A DNA stretch of 64,000 nucleotides from RUG100 sp050953425 (GTDB lineage Bacteria > Bacillota > Clostridia > Peptostreptococcales > Anaerovoracaceae). This document shows, in pieces, positions 42,783 to 51,846 of the stretch. The translations under genes and the position numbers were made by a program. The DNA is taken from NCBI GenBank assembly GCA_050953425.1, contig JBMNMQ010000003.1:248001-312000 (forward strand). The letters run 5' to 3'. Under the pieces are notes generated by a model. It searched no databases, had not been told where the DNA came from, and worked only from the letters and a program-made list of their open reading frames with translations. The stretch's first letter is position 1; every line of letters begins with the position of its first letter.

Positions 42783-44618
42783 ATGAAAAAATTCTTTTTG
42801 GAACACAAATGGATCACCGCATTGCTCATCAACGTGGTTCTGGCTGCATTGATGCTCCTGCTGGGCGATATGGAGTACGAGACGAACGACGATTTTTCCA
42901 TCGGAAATCAGATCGCCGAGGGAAATTTCTACGTGGGATTTGTCAATTACTATCTGTGCGTGTTCATCCATTTTATTCAGGGACTGATTCCCGCCGTCAA
43001 CGCATTCAATGCGGTGCAGATCGCTTTTTCCTTTGCGGCGCTGACCTGCCTGACATTCGTGATCATCGACCACGACCGGTCGTTCTGGTTTTCTATTCTG
43101 TTTCTGCCCCTGCTGGTGATCTTCGGCGTCGATCATTACATTACGCTGCAGTTCACCAAGACTGCGGCAATGCTGATCCTCTCGGGCGGCATGATGCTCT
43201 TTCACTATACGGTCTGGAAGAGACGGGTTCCCGGTGTGATCGCCGGCGCGGTGATGATCTTCGTCGGCTGCATGTATCGCTTCAGCAATATCATGGCCAT
43301 CCTCGGATTTGCCGCGGTTCTGATCCTCGCGTTTCTGCTGGAGCAGCTGGCCGCCTCCCGCAGCGCCGGCCGGAAGAGTACGCTCGCCCGGCGCGTGCAG
43401 AAGGTGGAGTTCAAAAATATGCTGATGCGGGGTGCCGCCTTTGTACTGGTCATCGTCATCGTCGGCTGTGCGGGGTACGGACTCAACAAGCTGTCCAAGG
43501 CGAAAAACACCAGTACGCCGGAACTGAAATCCTATCGCGAGTACAATAAATACCGGGCGAAATTTTCCGACTATCCCAAGCCGGCGTACGATCAGAACAA
43601 AGAATTCTATGACAAGCTCGGCATTTCGGACAACGATCTCAATGCCCTGAAGAACGGCATGTATGACTTTGACGGAGCGGCGAGCCTGAAGAATTTGAAG
43701 GCCATCTATGAACTCGCCAGAAAATCGGACAACCGGCGGGGCAAAGAGGAAATTCTCAAGAGTGCCCGGGAAATCGTCAGCAAGGCGATCAGGGAAAAGA
43801 ACAAGCGGCTGTACCACGCCATAATCTTCCTCGCCATGTTCGTCGGCGGCCTCATCCTGGCGCGAAATCGATGGCTGATCTATCCCGTCATGCTGGCGCT
43901 CGGAGCCGCTGCGGCGTATGTCTACCTCCTCTATTACGGGCGAACGGTCTACCGGGCCACATATATCATCGAGATCTCGGCCCTGGTTATGACGTTCTAT
44001 TCTTTCCGCTACGCGGAACCGCGGGCATACGTCATCGGACTCATGCGCCGCAACGGCGCGGCAGCGCTGAAAGCCGCCGCCGCGGCGATCACGGTCGCGG
44101 GCATCGTGCTGATTACGGCGGCGATTCCCTCGTGGGCGCCGGATCAGAAGAGCGGGGACTGCGACGGCGATGCGCTGTTTGACTACATGCGGAGTCATCC
44201 CGACAAGACCTTTATCATGGACCCGAGCACATCGATTCACTTCTTCCGCTGCAACCTTTCATATTACAAGGATCCGCTCAAGCGGCAGCCGTCCCTGACC
44301 AATATGATGTCGATGGGCGGGTGGTCGACGAAATCGCCGCGGCACACGGAAAAATTGAAACAAAACGGACTCGATAACGTTTACCGTGATATAATTAACA
44401 ATGACGATGTCATCATCGTCTGCAACTATTATGTGGTTTCGAACGGCCGCAGGGTCATCAAGGGGATCTTCACCAAGTACCTGGACGAGCACTATGCGCC
44501 GGAGGGTACCTTTGTCTGGGCGTTCCCGTACAAGAAAATCGGCGGCATTCAGACCTGGAAAGTGGTCACCCTTCCGGAGGAGGAAGGGGCATCCGCCACC
44601 TATTACGGCGACGAATAA
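42783..44618 (+). CDS. Polytopic membrane protein, possible GT-C glycosyltransferase
   Basis: A 611-residue protein. One N-terminal helix (about 12-30) is followed by the acidic MEYETNDDFSIGNQ stretch, then about eight helices to residue 240, a soluble loop of about 100 residues, four more helices near 340-450, and an extracytoplasmic tail. The acidic residues after helix 1 are where GT-C enzymes carry their catalytic acid, so a polyprenyl-sugar-dependent glycosyltransferase is plausible. No family name is claimed. It follows the alpha subunit and precedes RfbA in the same direction. Confidence 0.6.
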   Translation: MKKFFLEHKWITALLINVVLAALMLLLGDMEYETNDDFSIGNQIAEGNFYVGFVNYYLCVFIHFIQGLIPAVNAFNAVQIAFSFAALTCLTFVIIDHDRSFWFSILFLPLLVIFGVDHYITLQFTKTAAMLILSGGMMLFHYTVWKRRVPGVIAGAVMIFVGCMYRFSNIMAILGFAAVLILAFLLEQLAASRSAGRKSTLARRVQKVEFKNMLMRGAAFVLVIVIVGCAGYGLNKLSKAKNTSTPELKSYREYNKYRAKFSDYPKPAYDQNKEFYDKLGISDNDLNALKNGMYDFDGAASLKNLKAIYELARKSDNRRGKEEILKSAREIVSKAIREKNKRLYHAIIFLAMFVGGLILARNRWLIYPVMLALGAAAAYVYLLYYGRTVYRATYIIEISALVMTFYSFRYAEPRAYVIGLMRRNGAAALKAAAAAITVAGIVLITAAIPSWAPDQKSGDCDGDALFDYMRSHPDKTFIMDPSTSIHFFRCNLSYYKDPLKRQPSLTNMMSMGGWSTKSPRHTEKLKQNGLDNVYRDIINNDDVIIVCNYYVVSNGRRVIKGIFTKYLDEHYAPEGTFVWAFPYKKIGGIQTWKVVTLPEEEGASATYYGDE

Positions 44619-44688
44619 ACGAAATAATAAACAAGAAGAGAATCAGGTAAAATCAGAAGAGAATGACGAGAACTGATCGGAGGAATTC

Positions 44689-45555
44689 ATGAAGGGAATT
44701 GTTCTTGCTGGCGGCAAGGGAACCCGCCTGTACCCGATGACAAAAGCGGTTTCAAAACAGCTGCTCCCCATTTACGACAAACCTCTTGTCTATTATCCGC
44801 TTTCGGTGCTGTTTCTGGCGGGGATCAGAGACATCCTCATCATATCCACACCGGACGATATCGGAAACTATGAGGCACTGCTGGAAAGCGGTGAAAAGTG
44901 GGGCGTGCACTTCTCCTACAAGGTCCAGGACAAGCCGCGCGGACTGGCGGACGCCTTCATCCAGGGGGAAGAGTTCATCGGGGAAGACAAAGTCTGTCTC
45001 GTGCTCGGCGACAACATGTTTTACGGACAGGATCTGACCAGGATCCTCAACAATGCGCAGAAGCAGGAAAAAGGCGCGACGGTATTCGGTTACCCGGTGC
45101 GCGACGCGCGTTCATTCGGCGTCGTGGAATTCGACGAGGACAACAACGTGATCTCTATCGAGGAAAAACCGGAACATCCCAAGTCCAACTATGCCGTGCC
45201 GGGTCTGTATTTCTATGACAATGATGTGGTGGGGATCGCGAAAAATGTGAAGCCGTCGGCCCGGGGCGAGATCGAAATCACCTCCGTAAACAATGCCTAT
45301 CTGGAGCGGGGCGATCTGAAAGTGGCCCTGCTGGGCCGGGGCATGGCCTGGCTCGATACCGGGACGCCGGAGGGTATGCTGAAAGCCGCCGAGTATGTCG
45401 AGGCTGTACAGACGCGGCAGGGCTTTTACATCGCCTGTCTGGAGGAGATCGCCTGGCGGCGCGGCTTTATCGATGATGCGCAGCTCCGCGTGCTGGGCGA
45501 AGAACTGAAGATGACCGAGTACGGGCAGTATCTGCTCTCGCTTGTGGAAGAATAG
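44689..45555 (+). CDS. rfbA: Glucose-1-phosphate thymidylyltransferase
   Basis: A 288-residue nucleotidyltransferase. KGIVLAGGKGTRLYPMTKAVSKQLLPIYDKP is the family's opening signature, followed by LVLGDNMFYG and the IEEKPEHPKSNYAVPGLYFYDNDV stretch and WLDTGTPEGML. It makes dTDP-glucose from dTTP and glucose-1-phosphate. ATG 44689 has GGAGG about seven bases upstream. It is 117 bases before rfbB, with a short degenerate repeat (about 45560-45665, GAACAGC/GGAAGC words) between. No rfbC or rfbD is present. Confidence 0.95.
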   Translation: MKGIVLAGGKGTRLYPMTKAVSKQLLPIYDKPLVYYPLSVLFLAGIRDILIISTPDDIGNYEALLESGEKWGVHFSYKVQDKPRGLADAFIQGEEFIGEDKVCLVLGDNMFYGQDLTRILNNAQKQEKGATVFGYPVRDARSFGVVEFDEDNNVISIEEKPEHPKSNYAVPGLYFYDNDVVGIAKNVKPSARGEIEITSVNNAYLERGDLKVALLGRGMAWLDTGTPEGMLKAAEYVEAVQTRQGFYIACLEEIAWRRGFIDDAQLRVLGEELKMTEYGQYLLSLVEE

Positions 45556-45672
45556 CGAAAAAACAGCAGCAGCTGAAGAACAACGAAAAGACTGCCAGGA
45601 ACAGCGGGAGCATTGCCGAAGAACAGCGGAAGCTTGCAATGAACAGCTGAAGAACTGCGGAAGGAGACGTCA

Positions 45673-46692
45673 ATGAAGGTACTGGTAACCGGCGCGGCCG
45701 GCTTTATCGGCAGCAATTTTGTCTATTACATGCTCGAGGAACACCCCGAAGACGAGATCGTCGGCCTCGATCTGCTCACCTATGCGGGCAATATGGAGAC
45801 GCTGGAGCCGGCTCTGAAGAACAGCCGCTTCAGCTTCATCAAGGCTGATATCTGCGATCGGGCGAAGATCTTTGATGTCTTCGCCGCAGAAAAATTTGAC
45901 GTCGTCGTCAACTTTGCCGCCGAATCGCACGTCGACCGATCGATCGAGGATCCGGGCGTGTTTTTGAAAACAAACATCCTCGGCACCCAGGTGCTGCTGG
46001 ATGCTTCCAAAGAGTACGGCGTCGGCCGCTACCACCAGGTCGGTACCGACGAAGTGTACGGCGACCTGCCTCTCGACAGGCCGGATCTGTTCTTCACCGA
46101 GGATATGCAGCTGAAGACATCGAGCCCGTATTCCGCTTCCAAGGCGGCGGCCGATCTGCTCACCGAAGCCTATCACCGCACCTACGGGCTGCCGGTGACG
46201 ATCTCGCGCTGCTCCAACAACTACGGCCCCTATCAGTTCCCGGAAAAGCTCATTCCGCTGATGATCTCTCGTGCGCTGAACGACGAATCCCTGCCGGTCT
46301 ACGGTACCGGGGAAAACGTCCGCGACTGGCTCTACGTGCGGGATCACTGCCGGGCCATCGATCTGATTGTCCGCGGCGGCCGCATCGGCGAGGTCTACAA
46401 CATCGGCGGCCACAACGAGCGCAGCAATCTGCAGGTCGTCAAGGCCATCCTCAAGCGGCTGGACAAGCCCGAGAGCCTGATCACCTTTGTCGGCGACCGC
46501 AAGGGCCACGATCTGCGCTATGCGATCGATCCCGCCAAGATCTCCGGCGAGCTGGGCTGGACGCCCGAGACGCCGTTCGACGAGGGCATCCTGCAGACGA
46601 TCGACTGGTATCTGGACAACAAGGAGTGGTGGACACGGATTATCTCCGGCGAATACCGCGATTACTATGAAAAAATGTATGGCGGCCGGTAG
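45673..46692 (+). CDS. rfbB: dTDP-glucose 4,6-dehydratase
   Basis: A 339-residue short-chain dehydrogenase/reductase. The NAD loop is VTGAAGFIGSNFVYYM, the substrate motif AAESHVDRSI, the VGTDEVYGDLPLD Thr/Asp/Glu triad, and the catalytic YSASKAAADLL Tyr-Lys pair, followed by SNNYGPYQFPEKLIPLMI. It converts dTDP-glucose to dTDP-4-keto-6-deoxyglucose. The start has AAGGAG at 45660. Its product is the natural substrate for the DegT aminotransferase at 30459. Confidence 0.95.
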   Translation: MKVLVTGAAGFIGSNFVYYMLEEHPEDEIVGLDLLTYAGNMETLEPALKNSRFSFIKADICDRAKIFDVFAAEKFDVVVNFAAESHVDRSIEDPGVFLKTNILGTQVLLDASKEYGVGRYHQVGTDEVYGDLPLDRPDLFFTEDMQLKTSSPYSASKAAADLLTEAYHRTYGLPVTISRCSNNYGPYQFPEKLIPLMISRALNDESLPVYGTGENVRDWLYVRDHCRAIDLIVRGGRIGEVYNIGGHNERSNLQVVKAILKRLDKPESLITFVGDRKGHDLRYAIDPAKISGELGWTPETPFDEGILQTIDWYLDNKEWWTRIISGEYRDYYEKMYGGR

Positions 46693-46737
46693 ACGCGGCG
46701 ATTTCCGCGGATTTCCGCGGACAGACTGCGGGCGGAA

Positions 46738-46766
46738 TTGCGCAGCCTGTCCGCCGCTGGTATAAT
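46738..46766 (+). promoter_or_regulatory. Strong promoter-like site
   Basis: TTGCGC (46738-46743), 17 bases, then TATAAT (46761-46766) with an extended TGG before it. It lies upstream of a Cna-B relic and about 450 bases before the amidase gene. Confidence 0.5.
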
Positions 46767-46784
46767 GGATACGGTTCTTGCGAG

Positions 46785-46955
46785 AAAAAGACGAACAGTA
46801 CGACGGCGGTGAAGGTCACCAGGAAACGGGACGGCGGCACCGGCGAGTATGCAGATATCATCCTCTGCGCGAACGGTGACAAAGTCGATACCGTTAGCCT
46901 GAGCAGCGAAAGCAGCCGGAAGAACACCTTTGCCGATCTGCCGCTCAAACATGCG
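46785..46955 (+). pseudogene. Orphan Cna-B repeat fragment
   Basis: In frame with 46809 the sequence reads KTNSTTAVKVTRKRDGG, then GEYADIILCANGDKVDTVSL and NTFADLPLK, a single Cna-B beta-sandwich like those of the adhesin at 24137. After about 57 codons the match ends, and there is no signal peptide, second repeat or anchor. The rest of the gap (46956-47221) shows nothing I can support. Confidence 0.6.
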
Positions 46956-47221
46956 CGATCCGTGCCCGCCGTCGCACGACGAAACAGCGACCGCGGCGCA
47001 TCATTCGGATCAACGGCAATCGGCTTTTGAAAGGAACCGGAGAACAGGAACGGAATAGCAGAGGACAGGCACGATGCGGGGGGCTGGAGAACCGGCGCAG
47101 TGCAGAGTGCTGCCGGAACCGGGCCGGACAGCAGAAATCCGGCCCGCTTTTATTGACAGGATGAAGAACGAAGCAGATCGGCGGCGGCAGGAACCGCAGC
47201 GGTGAACGAGGAAAGGTATTT

Positions 47222-48205
47222 ATGCGTGCAAAGAAAAAATGGATCTGGGCTGTTTTCGCCGCGGTGGTGCTGGCGGTTCTGCTGGGCCTGACCGCCTGCG
47301 GCGGCCCGGCGGAGCAGAAATCTTCGGAGACGGGGCAGAAGACCGAAAAGGCTGCGTCAACGGCGCCGAAAAAGGACGAAGCGGCGTCAAAAAAGACGCG
47401 GAAACCGCAGCAGAAAGCAGAAAAAGCGCCTCGGCAGAAAGAGACGCAGCGGATCTCCTGGAATCCGAACTGGGAGTTTGCCGGGTACGCGAGGATTCAT
47501 CGGGATTCGGTGGTGCTGTATCGCTCATCGCATACGCCGCGGAAAAACATTACCGTAGCGGTCAATGCCGGCCACGGCACGTCCGGCCACGAAGACGTCT
47601 ATACGCTGTGCCACCCGGACGGTTCGCCCAAGCTGGTCAGCGGCAGCACCAGGGCGGGTGAAACGAAAGCGGCCGCGGCCGCACAGGGCACCACGATGGC
47701 GGACGGCACCAGCGAGGCGGATGTCAATCTGTCGGCGGCGCGCATTCTCAAAAAGGTGCTGCTGCGGCACGGCTACGATGTGCTGATGATTCGCACCGAC
47801 CGGGACGCGCAGCTGGATACGGTCGCCCGCACAGTCTTTGCAAATGAAAATGCAGACTGCCATCTCGCTCTGCACTACGATTCGACCAGGAGTGATAAGG
47901 GAATGTTTTTTCTCAGCGTACCGGACAACCACTCCTATCGCAGCATGGAGCCGGTTTCCGTGCACTGGCGGCAGCACATGGCGCTGGGCAAGGCGATCAT
48001 TGCGGCCGCCAGGTCCTCTGAGGCCAACGTATTCGGGGACGGCATGATGGACAACGACCTGACGCAGACCTCCTACTCCACGGTGCCGTCGGTGGATCTG
48101 GAGATCGGCGATGAGGTGACCGACCATTCGGCGGCGGCGCAGAAGAAGACGGCGCAGATCATCCTCAGAGGGCTGAACCAGTACTTTCGGGAGAACGGAA
48201 AATAG
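47222..48205 (+). CDS. N-acetylmuramoyl-L-alanine amidase lipoprotein
   Basis: A 327-residue Amidase_3 enzyme with a lipoprotein signal peptide (lipobox LTAC, Cys at about 23) and a Lys/Ala-rich linker to about residue 85. The catalytic domain starts ITVAVNAGHGTSGHE (zinc His), with a Glu in GETKAAAA, HLALHYDSTRSD as the second His segment, and SVDLEIGDEVTDHSA as the final Glu motif. It cleaves the bond between MurNAc and the stem peptide outside the cell. ATG 47222 has GAGGAAAGG. Confidence 0.9.
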   Translation: MRAKKKWIWAVFAAVVLAVLLGLTACGGPAEQKSSETGQKTEKAASTAPKKDEAASKKTRKPQQKAEKAPRQKETQRISWNPNWEFAGYARIHRDSVVLYRSSHTPRKNITVAVNAGHGTSGHEDVYTLCHPDGSPKLVSGSTRAGETKAAAAAQGTTMADGTSEADVNLSAARILKKVLLRHGYDVLMIRTDRDAQLDTVARTVFANENADCHLALHYDSTRSDKGMFFLSVPDNHSYRSMEPVSVHWRQHMALGKAIIAAARSSEANVFGDGMMDNDLTQTSYSTVPSVDLEIGDEVTDHSAAAQKKTAQIILRGLNQYFRENGK

Positions 48206-48297
48206 GCTTGCGGGAGCGCAGGCACCTGGCGGCTGCCCCGCAGGCTGCCGCGGCAGCTGCAGGCAGTATGCACCGCGACCGCCGGCCGCAGAGACGG

Positions 48298-49572
48298 TCA
48301 GCGGTCTTTTTCTGCTGCTGCCGACGAGAGAAAATAGAACGGAACGGAGGCCAGCTGGGTGACGACGGAGAGGATGATCATCGCCGGGATGCTGACGTCG
48401 TAGAGGACGCCGAGCAGCCAGCTGCCGAGAAACCAGAAGATGCCGAACGAGCATTCAAAGATTCCGTATCCGGTCGCCCGGCTGGATTTCGGCACCATCG
48501 TGGTGACCGCGGCTTTGAGGATCGATTCCTGCGCACCCATGCCGACGCCCCAGAGCGCGATGCCGACGAGGAGCAGCGGGATCGAGCGCGTGCCGAAGAC
48601 CAGAATCGGAAAGGCGGCCGTCACTGCGGCGGACAGCGCCAGAATGCGCACGCCGACCCGGTCGTAGAGCGCGCCGAAGACCAGGGCGGCGACGGCATCC
48701 ACCAGCATCGCCCCGGCATACAGCAGCGGAATGGTGCCGCTGCTGACGATCGAGGAAGTCTCCGCCAGCGCACCGGCCGCGCTCGTAAATGTCCGCGAAA
48801 CGTGCATGATGACGAGCGAATAATCGACGAAGCCGAAGGCAAAGGTGCTGATGCCGATGATGTAGAAGATGAATTCTTTCTTCATCCGAAAGGGAACGTA
48901 AGCCTTCGGCTCCGGTTCAAATTTTTCCGGCTCGGGGAATTTTCTGCGCGTGAGCAGCAGCATGATCAGCGTGACGGCGCCGGGAATCGCGAGCACGGCA
49001 AAGCAGGTGCGGTAGATTTCATAGGTGCTGCCGGTGGTTTTTCTCAGCATCACCAGGTAGAGCAGAACCGGGCCCGCAAACGCTCCGATCTGATCGAGCA
49101 TTTCCTGGATGCCGAAGCTCCTGCCGACCCCTTCCTGTGAAGCGGCGAATGACATCACGGTGTCCTTGGCCGGCTTTTTGATTGCTTTGCCCATCTTCTG
49201 GACGACCAGCAGCAGGCAGGCCGCGATCCAGCCGTGCCGGCCGACGAGTGCCAGAGCCGGTACGGCGATGATGTCGAGTATGTAGCCGGCGATCACCATC
49301 GGCCAGTACTGTCTGGTTCGGTCGGTCAGCTTTCCGAACGCGTAGCGCATGGAGTAGCCGACCAGTTCCCCGAGTCCGGAGATAAAGCCGATCGTGCCGG
49401 CGGAAGCGCCGAGCAGCGAGAGGTAGACGCCGCGAATGCTGGATGCCCCTTCGTGGGTCATATCGGAAAAGAGGCTGACGATGCCGAACATCAGGATGAA
49501 CAGCATGGCCTGGGAAATCCGTTTTCTGGTTCCGCTGTGCCGGGTTTCTGCTTTTTTCGGCTGCTGCTTCAT
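48298..49572 (-). CDS. MFS transporter
   Basis: A 424-residue protein with about 12 hydrophobic helices and the loop 2-3 motif GYSMRYAFGKLTDRTRQYWP typical of the major facilitator superfamily. A second loop (DAVAALVFGALYDRVGVR) repeats the GxxxDRxG pattern in the second half. ATG 49572 has AAAGGA. Its substrate is unknown, and drug or sugar-phosphate efflux are both possible. It stands alone between the amidase and a repeat-rich gap. Confidence 0.88.
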   Translation of the reverse strand: MKQQPKKAETRHSGTRKRISQAMLFILMFGIVSLFSDMTHEGASSIRGVYLSLLGASAGTIGFISGLGELVGYSMRYAFGKLTDRTRQYWPMVIAGYILDIIAVPALALVGRHGWIAACLLLVVQKMGKAIKKPAKDTVMSFAASQEGVGRSFGIQEMLDQIGAFAGPVLLYLVMLRKTTGSTYEIYRTCFAVLAIPGAVTLIMLLLTRRKFPEPEKFEPEPKAYVPFRMKKEFIFYIIGISTFAFGFVDYSLVIMHVSRTFTSAAGALAETSSIVSSGTIPLLYAGAMLVDAVAALVFGALYDRVGVRILALSAAVTAAFPILVFGTRSIPLLLVGIALWGVGMGAQESILKAAVTTMVPKSSRATGYGIFECSFGIFWFLGSWLLGVLYDVSIPAMIILSVVTQLASVPFYFLSSAAAEKDR

Positions 49573-49614
49573 ATCAAAATTCCTTTGTCCTATGTTTTGC
49601 TGCGGATGTTCTTT

Positions 49615-49775
49615 TTACCTTGGAAGTGTCTCCGGCCCCGGAAATCTCTGGACCTCGGAAATTCCCAAGCTCCGGAAATCTTCTGGATTCGGAAATTCTC
49701 CGGCCCCGGAACTCCCCGGCTCCGGAAACCTCCCCGGTCCCGGAAATTTCCCGGCTCCGGAACCCCATGCGCCGG
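49615..49775. repeat. Degenerate CCGGAAA tandem repeat
   Basis: About ten imperfect units of 14-17 bases, each carrying CTCCGGAAA or CCCCGGAAA, upstream of the MFS gene start. No gene is in it. Confidence 0.8.
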
Positions 49776-49996
49776 GATTCGCCCCCACTATGATAGTATA
49801 CCGCAGCCGCCGCGGAAAATGAGCACTTATATATTTTTGTAAAGAAAAGGGCCTTGCTGTGGATTCGCCCGGCAGCGACGGGGCTGCGGCTGTGAGAACG
49901 GAAAGTACGAAAACCGCCCTGACGGCGGAGTACGGCGCCCGTACCGGCCGGGCACGGCACGCGCCGCGATGGAAGGGGCGGCCATCGTTTCGGCAG

Positions 49997-50166
49997 CATG
50001 TGCGGTACGAATGATCGCACGGTTCTTGGCGTGCGCGGTACGAATGATCGCACGGTTCTCGAGCGTGCGCGGCACGAATGATCGCACGGTTCTTGAGCAT
50101 GCGCGGCACGAATGATCGCACGGTTCCCGAGCATGCGCGGCACGAATCGGCCGCACGTCTTCGAGT
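49997..50166. repeat. About 34-bp tandem repeat, five copies
   Basis: Five units of about 31-34 bases share GCGG(T/C)ACGAATGATCGCACGG; the last is diverged. The unit contains a short internal complement (GTGCG with CGCAC), so each copy could fold. The gap 49573-50296 has no supported gene. Confidence 0.88.
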
Positions 50167-50197
50167 TGTAAAATCTGTTTCCGCCGCCGCATTGTGG

Positions 50198-50203
50198 TAT
50201 AAT
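50198..50203 (+). promoter_or_regulatory. Extended -10 promoter element
   Basis: TGGTATAAT, an extended -10 box, lies 94 bases before the C_GCAxxG_C_C gene. The -35 region is poor. Confidence 0.5.
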
Positions 50204-50296
50204 ATATATGTTGAAAACAGCGGCATCGCGGTCTGTGCGGACGGAGCGTCCGTTCGCACCGCGCCGGCCGCGCTCGGCATACAGGGGAGGAAGCAC

Positions 50297-50722
50297 ATGA
50301 ATAAAACAGAACTGGCAGAATCTTATCACCGGCAGGGCTGCAATTGTGCACAGGCGGTGGCCTGCGCGTTTGCCGATCAGGTCGGCGCCGATCCGGTCGA
50401 ACTGTTTCGCATGACAGAAGCGTTCGGCTTCGGCATGGGGACTATGGGAACCTGCGGCGCTCTGAGCGGCGCGGCGGCCATCGTCGGACTGACGGAGAGC
50501 GACGGCAATTTCGAAAGGCCGGAGAGCAAGAAGCGGTCGTACCGTGCCATCAAGCAGCTGACTCATGCCTTTGACGAAAGGGTCGGTTCGCATATCTGTG
50601 CGGAGATCAGGGGAATGACCGGCGGCAGGGTGCTGCACAGCTGTGAAGACTGCGTCAGGGACGCGGCGGACATCGTGGAGGAATATCTGGCCGCCCGCGG
50701 TGACCGGGACCGGTCGGAATAA
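50297..50722 (+). CDS. C_GCAxxG_C_C family redox protein
   Basis: A 141-residue protein. The family's Cys pattern is visible: GCNCAQAVAC near residues 13-22, FGFGMGTMGTCGALSGAA near 48-65, CAEI near 100 and CEDCV near 118. Proteins of this family are thought to bind an iron-sulfur cluster and are common in anaerobes. ATG 50297 has GGGGAGG six bases upstream. The C-terminus (GDRDRSE) and the stop codon lie in the first unit of a tandem repeat, so the tail may have been extended by the repeat. Confidence 0.9.
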   Translation: MNKTELAESYHRQGCNCAQAVACAFADQVGADPVELFRMTEAFGFGMGTMGTCGALSGAAAIVGLTESDGNFERPESKKRSYRAIKQLTHAFDERVGSHICAEIRGMTGGRVLHSCEDCVRDAADIVEEYLAARGDRDRSE

Positions 50723-50796
50723 GGCCGCTTCACAGCGGCGGCCGGGACCGGTCGGAATAAGCCGATCCACAGCGGTGATCGGAGCCGGTCGGGATA
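50702..50796 (+). repeat. 36-38-bp tandem repeat covering a stop codon
   Basis: About 2.5 units share (G)GGACCGGTCGGAATAAG. The first unit includes the stop codon of the preceding gene and the second repeats it. Confidence 0.85.
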
Positions 50797-50825
50797 CGGC
50801 CGATCAATAAAAGGAGGAAATCGTA

Positions 50826-51746
50826 ATGTCAAGCACAGAGAAAAAGCGAGGCTGCCGGTTCGTCGGGATTCTGCTCGCGATCGTTCTGCTGCTTTCCGGA
50901 CTCTGGATGTCCGGCGCGGCCGAAGGGCTGCGGGGATCCGTCGGTCTGCATGCGCAGGCGGCGGCCAGGAGCAGCGCCGGCAGACACAGAAGCAAACTGA
51001 AAAAATACGGCGTCTTTCTCGGCATCAGCCGGAGCCGGATCAGCCGTCTGAAAAACTACCGCAGCGTGGTGATCGAACCGGAAGCGTTCACCAGGTCGGA
51101 TGTCACTTCGCTGCATAAAAAGGGCAAGAAGGTCTATGCCTATCTGAACATCGGTTCCATTGAAAAGAGCCGTTCTTATTACAGCCGCTTTGCCGGCATC
51201 ACTCTCGGCGCGTATGATGACTGGCCGGATGAACGCTGGGTGGATGTTTCCCGGCCGGCCTGGCAGCGGTTCATCGTCGATGAACTGGCGAAAAAGTATG
51301 TCTCGCGGGGATACGACGGTTTCTTCCTCGATAACGCCGATGTCTATGACCGGTATCACACCGCTTCCGTCTACAGCGGACTCTGCAGCATCATCAAGGG
51401 CCTGCGTCAGTATCACAAAAGGCTGATCATGAACGGCGGCGATGTGTTTGTCACAGCATGCATGAATCATAAGAACAAATCCGCGCTGCCCTATGCCGTG
51501 AACCAGGAAGAGGTCTATACCCGCATCAACTTCAGCAAAAAGACCTTCGGACGACAGCGGAAGTCGGTGACGAAGTACTATCTCAAGTATCTGCGGCGGG
51601 CGAAAAAGCACGGCATGCGCGTATATCTGCTGGAGTACGGCGCCGGACGCAGCCTCTCCGCGTCGATCAGCCGCGGCTGCAAGAAATACGGATTTGTCTG
51701 GTACAACGCCGGCAATATCAATCTGTCGCGCGCTGCCTCGAAATAA
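50826..51746 (+). CDS. Secreted GH114-like glycosidase
   Basis: A 306-residue protein with a signal peptide (hydrophobic 13-33, cleavage near 45). The TIM-barrel body reads YRSVVIEPEAFTRSDVTSLHKKGKKVYAYLNIGSIE, then WVDVSRPAWQRFIVDEL, YDGFFLDNADVYD, RLIMNGGDVF, AVNQEEVYTR and VYLLEYG. Asp and Glu residues in FFLDN and NQEEV are the expected catalytic acids of the endo-alpha-1,4-polygalactosaminidase (GH114/TM1410) group. It may cleave amino-sugar polymers of its own or neighbouring cells. ATG 50826 has AAGGAGG. Confidence 0.85.
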   Translation: MSSTEKKRGCRFVGILLAIVLLLSGLWMSGAAEGLRGSVGLHAQAAARSSAGRHRSKLKKYGVFLGISRSRISRLKNYRSVVIEPEAFTRSDVTSLHKKGKKVYAYLNIGSIEKSRSYYSRFAGITLGAYDDWPDERWVDVSRPAWQRFIVDELAKKYVSRGYDGFFLDNADVYDRYHTASVYSGLCSIIKGLRQYHKRLIMNGGDVFVTACMNHKNKSALPYAVNQEEVYTRINFSKKTFGRQRKSVTKYYLKYLRRAKKHGMRVYLLEYGAGRSLSASISRGCKKYGFVWYNAGNINLSRAASK

Positions 51747-51846
51747 TAATCCCGACAGGGCATTCGGCCGAGGCGGCCGGTGACCGCCGGACGGGAGACC
51801 TCTCCGCCGGCGGAATCGCTGCCTCTGTTCGGGTGGACGGTCGCAG

